NCBI RefSeq assembly: GCF_026151205.1
Contig: NC_087076.1
Span: 19,275,919 to 19,339,918 of the forward strand
Direction: 5' to 3'
DNA: 64,000 bases
DNA from: Bolinopsis microptera
Lineage: Eukaryota > Ctenophora > Tentaculata > Lobata > Bolinopsidae
Within the stretch, counting starts at the first letter, position 1. Every line of letters starts with the position of its first letter. This document shows positions 48,704-58,121 of this stretch, in pieces. The notes below the pieces were generated by a model. The model searched no databases and was not told where the DNA came from. It saw nothing but the letters and a program-made list of their open reading frames with translations. The position numbers and the translations under genes were made by a program.

Positions 48704-49986
48704 ATTAATATTATATGACCTAGCAAATAGAAATGTATTATTATATATACCTTATCGGACCTTATTTTGACGAAAATTTGCATTAAATGAACGGACATAA
48801 TAATGAACGGACATGAATATGAACGCTGAAAGTGAAAGGCATTCAAAACCATTAAAAATCCGAATTTTTTCATTTTTTTGACGTTTTTTATTTCAGCAAA
48901 TGATTTTTAAATCAATTTTTTATAATTATACAGTAAGTAAAAAAAGCAGTCGTTAAGCAGTAAAAATGTTAGAATATATTATATATATATATGTATATAT
49001 GTACATGATCAGTGTATAATATCACATGTCATCTTCATCGAATGGGTTTTTGTGCATAAAATAGTCGGCCATGCATCAGTGATTTCTATAGCTTTATGGA
49101 AACCTTTTTTTATCAAACTAACCCAGTCCTGCATTTCAGTGTTAACTTTTACAAGCCATTCGGCATGAAGTGGTTTTATCTTAGACAACGTTTGGCTAAC
49201 CTTAACATCACGTGGAGCTTTCCTAGCACTGTTTCATTACCTCCCCTGAGTAATATGAACTATAACAACGTCGGACAATGTCCTTGGCAACACGATTTAT
49301 TGTTATTGATCACGTATTTATACGGAAATGTTACGTAGATACTTTACTCACTAGCCAGGGTGATATTAGGAAGCGAATTACAGAGTTTATTTTTTTACTT
49401 TTGATTATCGTTTGTACGAGAAAATATAATTTAAAATGGAAGTGCGTGATGGTTCTGTAGACGTGTTTGGCCGCTTTATTTTTTCCCTTTGTCTGATGAT
49501 CAGACAGACAGTTCAGTGTACACGTTGCTGTATAGAGTTGTTTGCTACTGCCAATTTAAATAGGTCGTTGATAACCCTCTAGTTCCATGGCCAATTTTTC
49601 ACTGTATTAATACGCTCAAAAAAATATATCCGATTTTTTGGCTATCTCTTTTCGATTCACACAGATTTCAGGCACAGCTTTTAAAAAAAGGTAAACATGT
49701 TTACGATTTAATTTTTCTCACTGTACTAATACCGTCGCTGCGGTCGTTATCGATATTATAATCGCATTTTGTTGTCCCGCAAGTTTCTGGGATCAACTAT
49801 ATTCCGTTAAAACTCGTGTGGCCGCAGTCCTGATCTTGCCCAACACCAACAATAGTATTTGAATACGCGTATCGATTACTGCGTGCAAATTAATACGGGC
49901 ATGGAGCTTTTCTAGCACTGTTGTCCATTTCATTACCTCCCTGAGTAATATGAACTATAACAACGTCGGACAATGTCCTTGGCAAC
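48704..49986. repeat. Intergenic with an internal duplication
   Basis: 49218-49300 and 49902-49986 are near-identical (TAATATGAACTATAACAACG, GTCGGACAATGTCCTTGGC). The first copy is the uninterrupted version of the target of the hAT element at 49987. 48753-48835 shares GAACGGACAT words with 53046-53142. No gene seen. Confidence 0.6.
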
Positions 49987-51265
49987 CAGGGGTGTAGGAA
50001 GAGTGGGGGCAGGGGGGGCGACCGCCCCCCCATAAAATCTGGAAAAGGGGCGAAAAGGGGCCAACTTTTTCAAGTAAATTAGCAGGATACAATCCAGCTG
50101 TGAGCTGGCATGAACATGAAATCTGATAATTTATATTACATATTCCGATATTACATGTCAGGATTCATCAGAAGTTCAGGAACCTAGCGATTATAAAATT
50201 CAGATAACATTGCTGGTTACTCTTCTATGCCGTGTTCAGTATTTTCAATACCAGAATCTTTCAATGAACCAGAAATCTGTTAATTTATATTACACATTCT
50301 GATATTAAACGGGTAGCTGATTTTGATAAAATAACATCGTGATCCGGCGTGATCAATTATTTTAATTGAAGTACAACGGCTGCACCCCTGACTTTTTAAC
50401 TTAATAAGAGACGTATAATGTATATATTAGGGCATTTGTAATTTGATAAAATTTAAAGTTTTGGTGTGTGAATTAAAGGTCTTTAAAACAAAACATATTA
50501 CATGTCAGGATTCATCAGAAGTTCAGAAGCCTAGCGATTATAAAATTCAGATAACATTACTGATTACTCTTTTATGCCGTGGGAGTAAATTAGCAGGACA
50601 CAGTGGCCCTCGGGTCTTTAAAACAAAACATATTACATGTCTGGATTCATCAGAAGTTCAGACGCCTAGCGAGTATAAAATTCAGATAACATTACTGATT
50701 ACATTTTTATGCCGTGTAGTGGGAGTAAATTAGTAAGACACAGTTTGCCCCTTGTAGTCCAAAATTACATTACCTCATTGCTAGAATTCGTTCCTTAAAA
50801 CAAATTTTCCAAGAATTGTTCCAGTTTCTCCTTCCTTGCATGTTGTACCCTCTTTGAGAGTGAGACCTATAACTGTAAGAATATTTTTCAAAATTTGCAG
50901 GACATTTCCTTTGACCCTTAATTAAATGGGCACGACAAAATCTTTCTGGATTTATCATTTCACATTGCTAGATTTCAATTCTGGAAGCAAATTTCCTGAA
51001 ATTCTTTTCCAGAGAATGCAATATGCACCCCTTTTTCGAACTACACTTATTTCGCAAGAGCTGCTTGCAGGCCCTAATAATTAATATGCATTTAAAATCG
51101 TATTATTTTAATCATTCTTGAAACTGTGTTTGAAAATGATCTCTATTGCCAAATTGCTCAGCTAGGCCTTTTACACGTTTTCAGGCTGTGGCCAAAGCGC
51201 GTGCTAAATTTGAAAAACTCTAAGATTTTGGCCCCCTCATGAAGAAAATCATTCCTACACCCCTG
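49987..51265. mobile_element. hAT-type non-autonomous element, copy 2
   Basis: The ends CAGGGGTGTAGG and CCTACACCCCTG are perfect inverted repeats. TTGGCAAC is duplicated at 49979-49986 and 51266-51273. The empty site is visible at 49288-49295. The interior has a tandem pair of about 140 bp near 50470-50720 (CATATTACATGTCAGGATTC) and no transposase. Confidence 0.92.
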
Positions 51266-51405
51266 TTGGCAACACAATTTACCGTAATATCTGGAGGCTG
51301 GAATAAGTTTGTAATGTTGGCGGGGACTAGCTCATGAACTACAGGGTATGTTGTTGAGTGGGCATTATTTCGTTGACTTTTTTGCAAAGTGCCCCTTAAA
51401 AACAT

Positions 51406-52944
51406 TATATATCCACCAGCGTGCGCTTTTTCGCATAGCGGGCTCTCACCAGCCCGCTGTCAAAGGGCCCGATATCTCTACAGCCCGCTCATGATATAGC
51501 CCGCTAACAAGTGACATTTAATTTGACCAGTAGCAATATAGCCCGGAGTTCTCTAAAATATTTTCAGTTTCTGTATCGTCTCCATGTGAAATTCCTTATT
51601 ACACTGACTATATATACATTTTATTTTTGTGTGCGGAAGGGCTGCTCATGCAGCTCGTGAGCAGATGACATGATACTTTGATTTATATCAAAGTTGTTAT
51701 AACACACTAGGTACATAATACACATCAGCACTATAATCCCCCTATATTATTGATATTCATCGTCACTGACATTACATTCATTATTCCCACGGCCCAGGAA
51801 TGCAGTGCATCTCCAGCCCCTATATACGACACAGCCCTTTATGATTGGCTTACAATGAACACGTGACGTGTTACCATGGTTACAACAATTAGTGGCGACC
51901 TTTTCTAGAGTTGACTTTTATACAAGCTCCATTGTTTATTTATAAAATTATATATTAACTGTAATACGCCCCGCTGGTGGATATAATCCACATCACCTCG
52001 ACCCGCGGGCGGAAAAATCGTATAGCACTCGGGCCCGATGGGCCCTCCGTGCTATACGAAAATATGTCCTCCTCGGGCTAGCGCCCTCGGGGACATATGA
52101 AATATTGCACGCGCGTGCGCGTGCAATATTTTGTTCCGCCCGCGAGTCTCCGGTGATATGTATATATATATATACATATCACCCATATATATATATATAT
52201 ACATATCACCGGAGACTCGCGGGCGGAACAAAATATTGCACGCGCGTGCAATATTTCATATGTCCCCGAGGGCGCTAGCCCGAGGAGGACATATTTTCGT
52301 ATAGCACGGAGGGCCCATCGGACCCGAGTGCTATACGATTTTTCCGCCCGCGGGTCGAGGTGATGTGGATTATATCCACCAGCGGGCGTATTACAGTTAT
52401 TATATAATTTTATAAATAAACAATGGAGCTTGTATAAAAGTCAACTCTAGAAAAGGTCGCCACTAATTGTTGTAACCATGGTAACACGTCACGTGTTCAA
52501 TGTAGGCCAATCATAAAGGGCTGTGTCGTATATAGTGGCTGGAGATGCACTGCATTCCTGGGCCGTGGGAATAATGAATGTAATGTCAGTGACGATGAAT
52601 ATCAATAATATAGGGGTATTATAGTGCTGATGTGTATTATGTAGTGTGTTATAATAACTTTGATATAAATCAAAGTATCATGTCATCTGCTCACGAGCTG
52701 CATGAGCAGCCCTACCGGACACACAAATAAAATGTATATATAGTCAGTGTAATAAGGAATTTCACATGGAGACGATACAGAAACTGAAATATTTTAGAGA
52801 ACTCCGGGCTATATTGCTACTGGTCAAATTAAATGTCACTTGTTAGCGGGCTATATCATGAGCGGGCTGTAGAGATATCGGGCCCTTTAACAGCGGGCTG
52901 GTGAGAGCCCGCTATGCGAAAAAGCGCACGCTGGTGGATATATA
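51406..52944. mobile_element. Compound 1.5-kb palindrome (foldback-like element)
   Basis: The whole segment is an inverted repeat with arms of about 770 bp and only scattered mismatches. Each arm has two parts. The outer part (51406-51985 and 52371-52944) begins TATATCCACCAGCG and ends CGCTGGTGGATATA, so it is itself bounded by inverted repeats. The inner 385 bp (51986-52370) is a second palindrome containing several hairpins: CGTATAGCAC...GTGCTATACG, ATATGTCC...GGACATAT, AATATTGCACGCGCG...GTGCAATATT and GGTGATATGTATAT around the axis near 52180. The left inner arm has an extra 6 bp in the GC-rich hairpin. No ORF. A target duplication is not certain. Confidence 0.85.
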
Positions 52945-53045
52945 CTAGTAGAGTTTTCTGTGCCTCCGGCAGACCAAGGAGAACCTTTCCGTCGTTAACT
53001 TACTGCACAATTAAGTTCTCATAGTTGTCATATTCTGGACAAAAT

Positions 53046-53142
53046 GCACGGACTTTAACTTGGACGGACTTTATTTGAACGGACATTATGATGAACGTTA
53101 GGGCCTCCAGCGTTCAATTAATGTCCGTCCAAATAAGGTCCG
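53046..53142. repeat. Inverted repeat next to the LTR
   Basis: CGGACTTTATTTGAACGGAC ... GTCCGTCCAAATAAGGTCCG form an imperfect inverted repeat. Related words are at 48763-48835. It may be a small MITE. Confidence 0.5.
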
Positions 53143-53146
53143 ATAA

Positions 53147-53641
53147 TGTTGTAAGCGTACTTTTGTGCTTTAATTTCAAGTGGGTCTTTAATTTACAATA
53201 AGAACTTTCTCTCTTTGTATTTGATTTACTTTGGATTTGGGTTTGACAAGGTATACAGTTGGATAGAAATTTACAAAATATATTATCAAAGTATAACTCT
53301 CAATCGATTGATCCAACTCCGTTCTGAGCCCTTCGATCAGCATCCCGGCTTTACAAACTGCAGTGATCACGTGCTTTCTTCGTCACCACCGTCCTCCAAT
53401 CACCGAGCTCCGCGACCAAGCTGCTTTCTTTCGAACTGTTGTTTTGTCCTCCGGGGTTAAGCCGTCAAAACAACTCTGTCTCGTCGCTGTGATCTGGAAG
53501 GGTGTTTTGGCTGTCTCTGTTTAACTGCGTGAGAAGGAGTGAACGGCTGAAATCGGATAACGGTTAATATTAACACAAAATCAAAATCACTGAATAATTT
53601 GAACTCGAGTAGAGATACCTAAATAGCTTAGGGATATAACA
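53147..53641 (-). repeat. Putative 3' LTR
   Basis: On the coding strand it starts TGTTATATCCC, directly after the purine-rich GGGATGGGATT, and ends CGCTTACAACA, giving TGTT...AACA ends. The 5' LTR is not in the window for comparison, so the limits are inferred. Confidence 0.55.
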
Positions 53642-53858
53642 AATCCCATCCCAAAAACAAAAAAGAATAATCAATACTTGGATTATTCTTTAATTATGCA
53701 GAATGAGCCGAAAAACAAATTTAGAGTCTTCCTCTAAGGGAGGCCAGTTACTGAATTAAATACTTCGAAATGGTTATTAAAACCAATTTGACAAATAAAA
53801 CTCATAATTTATAATACAAGTTGATCAAAACAATAACTTGACTAGATGATGAAAGTTT

Positions 53859-55772
53859 TTAATCACAGTGGTAATGCTGCACTGGTTTGAGATCGACTTT
53901 GTTGTCGATTGTTCTATCCAAGTGGGTTATCCACCAGAGTCTGCTCAATAGACCCTGCATGGCTGGCACAAATCTACTCAAGTGTTGAGCTAAACGGTCC
54001 TGTTCATCGTGACTGTTTAATCCGAGGATCATCCGCTCAACGGCTTTTATGAACTCATTTGAGCGGTTTCTCACGAAGATTGATGCCACCCGAATGCGAT
54101 GGCGGTGTGCCCTAGAAGGTTTCGCTTTTGAAACTTTCAAAGGAACCAACTCTTCAATCTGAGTAGTGCGAGATTCATTAGTTAGTTTCCTGCATGTTTC
54201 ACAACCCAGTAGTTGCAGCACCGTTGCTAGCCTACGGAGGACGTTTACTGTCTCCCTTATGGTTTTTGGCGCACAATCTAGCACGTCAGCAACAGCCCGA
54301 TTTACCTTGCGTGCTGTGCTCTTAGCTAGGTCGTTAGGGAACTCGTTTGCCTTCATTAGACCCTCATCCGTCCTCTGGAGGTCAATCACCAAATAATCTG
54401 GTGCGGGAGGGAGTTTGAGTGACAGGAGTGCGTTCATCTCCCAGCCAGTCACTTCCAGCAGATTGGTGGTGCCACTTGTGTAGTTACATTTCTCCACCAA
54501 TTCTGCCATCGTTGCCCTTAGATCCCGAATCTTAGCATCCAAACCCTCCGATTGATTTGGTTCGGGGGTCTGTGGCAAAGATGTGGTGTCTGGAGAAGGC
54601 GTTGAAGGTTGAACGGCCGCTCGTTTAGCACGCTCAGTAACTTCCCGTCTTTTCTCGAGTTGAGCCTTCTTGAGGTCCTTTTCTAGCCTCTGTTCCTGAT
54701 CATCGAATTTCATTTGAACACTGATTCTTTTGGTTTTGAGCACCTTAAGATTTCGGTCTATTTCATCCAATTTCTCAAAGTGGTTCGTCTTTAGTTCAGC
54801 GATTTTGCTCAACATATTACCGATCCTATGATCGAGTGGATCAGGGTTTCGGGCGGTGTGGGTTCGCTTTGAACCCGAGGGGATGTTATCCAGAGTGATA
54901 TCCAGAGTGTCGTTATTGACAGCTGCTCTATAACCCCTCCCAAAACCTGGTAGAGGGGAAGTGGATCGTGTTTTAAATCCGTTTGAAAGGCGAACAAGAC
55001 CGGGGGTTCTAGGCTGTTTATAGCGGGGTTGCTCATAAAACCCGTCTAAAATGCGTGCCCAGTTAACAGGGATGGCGGAGTCGGTTTTTATCATGTCACT
55101 GGTCAAGGAATAAAATCTTGCGATTTTCTTCGGCATACTAATCGACGGATCAAAACTCAAAATCCTGGATATAGCCCCGTCTCTTTCTCGGAGAAAAGAC
55201 TCCCACATCGCCGCTCTCCTCCACTCCAGACCGGGATATTGATCCCCCATGGTAGACATGTCCATGATGAGTTGACCCCATACATCCGTCTCATGCCGAT
55301 CAATTTTCCCCGGGTGTATCTTTCTAACCCGAACTAATTGGTCGGCTAAAGCCAACAATTCTGCTCTGTTAGCTCTGCAGGGTCCCCAAGTAATGAGATT
55401 CAGTAGATAACTTGATAATATATCTAGATCCTCCTTGGCCGTGATAGAACCTGCCAACTGTTCCGCGGGCTTTCCCACATCTGGTTGTTGGTCATCATCC
55501 ATTGATTTTAATGAAAGCCCATCGGAGTCCTCTTGTAGTTCCGTTTCACCTTGCAGTATTTCTTTCATGTCAATGGTGTTGGGAAGTATGTCCACCGCTG
55601 TGTCCCCCAGGAGACTTTCCTCCTCATCACCAGTAATTGTGACAGATTCAACTGTGCAAACCTGTTCCACGGTGTCCATCACCTCGACTGTCGGTTTTAC
55701 AACAGATTGCGATTGAAACTGGTTTTCAATGGTACATCCCGAATTAGAATTAGATTGAGGTTCACAATCCAT
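53859..55772 (-). CDS. Extra ORF of the LTR element, function unknown (637 aa)
   Basis: Located downstream of the envelope-like ORF and before the 3' LTR, an uncommon place for a long gene in Gypsy elements. The frame is open to 55805; I take the first ATG at 55772 (context aaaATGG). Layout from that Met: an acidic, Asp/Glu-rich N-terminus (1-110), a helical Trp-containing region (115-250), a basic Ser/Pro linker (255-310), a strongly charged probable coiled coil (about 315-388), a Pro/Thr spacer, and a helical C-terminal region with a basic SKAKPSRAHRHRIR stretch (about 548-561). There is no signal peptide, membrane segment, zinc knuckle or enzyme motif that I recognise. It could be a structural, regulatory or nucleic-acid-binding accessory protein; this is open. 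Confidence 0.75.
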   Translation of the reverse strand: MDCEPQSNSNSGCTIENQFQSQSVVKPTVEVMDTVEQVCTVESVTITGDEEESLLGDTAVDILPNTIDMKEILQGETELQEDSDGLSLKSMDDDQQPDVGKPAEQLAGSITAKEDLDILSSYLLNLITWGPCRANRAELLALADQLVRVRKIHPGKIDRHETDVWGQLIMDMSTMGDQYPGLEWRRAAMWESFLRERDGAISRILSFDPSISMPKKIARFYSLTSDMIKTDSAIPVNWARILDGFYEQPRYKQPRTPGLVRLSNGFKTRSTSPLPGFGRGYRAAVNNDTLDITLDNIPSGSKRTHTARNPDPLDHRIGNMLSKIAELKTNHFEKLDEIDRNLKVLKTKRISVQMKFDDQEQRLEKDLKKAQLEKRREVTERAKRAAVQPSTPSPDTTSLPQTPEPNQSEGLDAKIRDLRATMAELVEKCNYTSGTTNLLEVTGWEMNALLSLKLPPAPDYLVIDLQRTDEGLMKANEFPNDLAKSTARKVNRAVADVLDCAPKTIRETVNVLRRLATVLQLLGCETCRKLTNESRTTQIEELVPLKVSKAKPSRAHRHRIRVASIFVRNRSNEFIKAVERMILGLNSHDEQDRLAQHLSRFVPAMQGLLSRLWWITHLDRTIDNKVDLKPVQHYHCD

Positions 55773-56078
55773 TTTATCCGTTTGAAATAAGATTCCTTGC
55801 GTCAATTCGGTACAGTTACAAATTCGAAACTAATTGCAATTTCGAACAATTTGAAAATGAACAATCCGATAGCGTAGACACTGCTGTGCTGGCACTGTTC
55901 ACGTGATACCTCGTTCAATGTTAAACGAGGTGGTTAAACAAGTAACTGCAGTAGTCAAAACATCTCTTGACCTTTAACACAGCCTTACGTGCTAAAGTGC
56001 AGTCTCTTGACGGGAATGGGAACAATACGTGAAGCGAAATTGCCCTTTTTGACAATTCGCAAACGGAATTAAAGAATC

Positions 56079-57821
56079 TCAAAAGGAAGCACACCTCGGT
56101 GAGCCCAATTTAACGAGCTCAACTTGACTTCCGCTTTGCCGTGCTCCAACCTGCTGAGGAGTTTGCAATTTCTTTATCCAAAATTGCAAGTATCCCAGCC
56201 AAACTAAAATTGCCACAACCAATACCAGCAAAATAGTCAATGTGACCCAGTCAATCGAATGTTGCTTCTTCTCTGCGAACAATCTTTCGAAAACTGGGTT
56301 AATCAAGTCTTCCAAAGATTTGTTGTATTTGTCACATACGTTCTTGAACACATTTGTAACATTATGACTGTCCAAGTAGCTCATTAAACTTTTGGTGTCT
56401 GGTGACAAATTGGAGATCTTTAGCTCGACGTGTTCCATGTTTGGAGACAAGATTTTCTTGTTGCCTATCTGTACGGAACTTAAACCCTTCCAATACAGGT
56501 ATGTAGTACCGTATTTAGACAGTTTAACGTTTGAAGTCATTCCGTCTAAATCGGCCGAAAAAGTTTTGCCCTCCATGTTGTTGCGGAGTAAAATGCCAAC
56601 CTGCGACATCACAAACTGATAGCTGTGCAGACAACTATGCCTCTCAGCGACACAGCTGTTACTATTCTCCTGAATGCAGGACGTCTCGTTTGAGAAGTCT
56701 TCGTATGGACACACATATAAATCATTATGTTTATTGCATCTGTCCAACGATATAGGCAAAAATTCTGCCTGATCTTTCCTCTTATACAGAAAATCAGGAA
56801 ATTTGTGATAAACACAAGTTTCCCCAACCAAGTGGGTACCAACTTGTGATACTCGATATAAATTTACAGTATCCACCTCTCTGACCGTGGGTATCATTAG
56901 TACAAAATGAGCGTACAAGAGATTTTCTTCTACCTCAATTAGGCTCATCTTAGCCAACGAGTATAGAAAGGTAGGACTTTTTTCAAATATGGTACCCTGA
57001 AGATCTCTGCTTTTTAGGATTATCTTCTTCAGTAAGTCCAAATTGAGCATACGCGGAGAGAGGAGTAAGGAATTTTCTCCATTGATGGCAGTCCATAACG
57101 TGTCATCGATCTCCTTCGTATCGTCCATAAATCCTTGCCTAAGTTTGGCGCTCCATTGGTTATAGAAAACTGAGCAGGTTTCCTCTCTATCCACTACTAA
57201 AGTCAAAGCCATAGTAGTGTCGCGCATGAACCCTACAACATGCTCACTGAGACTTTTTATCTCAGATTGCTCTTGCAAGATTCCATGGCGGAGAAGGTCG
57301 ATCGCATCGCTGTTACGGTCGACATGCTTGTTTAGTCGATAAATCTGAGCCTCAGAGATACCCCCCATGAACAAGGTTAAACCCATATTTCCAAGGAAGC
57401 TTAGAAGGCCCCTTTTTGACCTCCGAGTACTCCCTTCAGAAGTTCTGTTCAGGGGCGTGATAAATGGTTTCAAGAGTGCCTTTTTACTCTTAAGAAACGC
57501 CTCCGATCTTATCCTGTAGTACTTGTTGTTGGTTTCCCAAACTGTTTGGTAAAATTTTGAGGTGGAACACTTCTGGTGTAATCTGTGAACCACAGGATTG
57601 GAGAAAGCAGCTTCCACGTCTCCAATCCTGCTAATGTTAGGGAACTTGATAATGACAGAAATCATAATTTCATTCTCTGAACTGACTGACTTACCCAACT
57701 TTTCAATTTTGGCGCCGATATCCCTGAATACAACGTCCTCTGGCGACCCGGTGGCACGATGTGTTTCTATGCGTGTCAGCTGGCACACGACGATGAGGAA
57801 TACATAAGGAGCATATGTCAT
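56079..57821 (-). CDS. Envelope-like fusion glycoprotein ORF of the LTR element (580 aa)
   Basis: A type I membrane protein layout: hydrophobic signal peptide (about 1-14), ectodomain, a basic furin-like site RRSKR at 133-137 followed at once by a Gly/Leu/Phe-rich fusion-peptide-like segment (138-155), a heptad-like helical region after it, many cysteines in the second half, a membrane span at about 525-548 and a 31-residue tail. A cleavage site directly before a fusion peptide near the N-terminal third resembles the F-type envelope proteins shared by insect errantiviruses and baculoviruses; that family link is inferred from layout only. The frame is uninterrupted. It starts 300 bp after the pol stop, so expression probably needs a spliced subgenomic RNA. 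Confidence 0.82.
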   Translation of the reverse strand: MTYAPYVFLIVVCQLTRIETHRATGSPEDVVFRDIGAKIEKLGKSVSSENEIMISVIIKFPNISRIGDVEAAFSNPVVHRLHQKCSTSKFYQTVWETNNKYYRIRSEAFLKSKKALLKPFITPLNRTSEGSTRRSKRGLLSFLGNMGLTLFMGGISEAQIYRLNKHVDRNSDAIDLLRHGILQEQSEIKSLSEHVVGFMRDTTMALTLVVDREETCSVFYNQWSAKLRQGFMDDTKEIDDTLWTAINGENSLLLSPRMLNLDLLKKIILKSRDLQGTIFEKSPTFLYSLAKMSLIEVEENLLYAHFVLMIPTVREVDTVNLYRVSQVGTHLVGETCVYHKFPDFLYKRKDQAEFLPISLDRCNKHNDLYVCPYEDFSNETSCIQENSNSCVAERHSCLHSYQFVMSQVGILLRNNMEGKTFSADLDGMTSNVKLSKYGTTYLYWKGLSSVQIGNKKILSPNMEHVELKISNLSPDTKSLMSYLDSHNVTNVFKNVCDKYNKSLEDLINPVFERLFAEKKQHSIDWVTLTILLVLVVAILVWLGYLQFWIKKLQTPQQVGARQSGSQVELVKLGSPRCASF

Positions 57822-58121
57822 CCTGTCCTACCCTGTGCACAGAGTGTCATGTCCAAGTCATACGTGAATCGCTATAGCTGGTAATACTTAAAGTCTGTTA
57901 ATTAACTTGAAAACCTGAAATTCCGGCCGGAAGGTTATCAAATAACAAACATTAGTATTGATTTTAGAATTGGAAACATGATCTTATGCACAGTAGTAAT
58001 AACAACACCGGGATCAGTAAGTACAGTGCAGTACGGGTGGTTAGTGAGTGTTCAGTGAGGCTCGTGAGTGCCATATTATAATTTGCCTCCAGAACCTCTT
58101 GCATCTACGAGGAGGTAAAAT

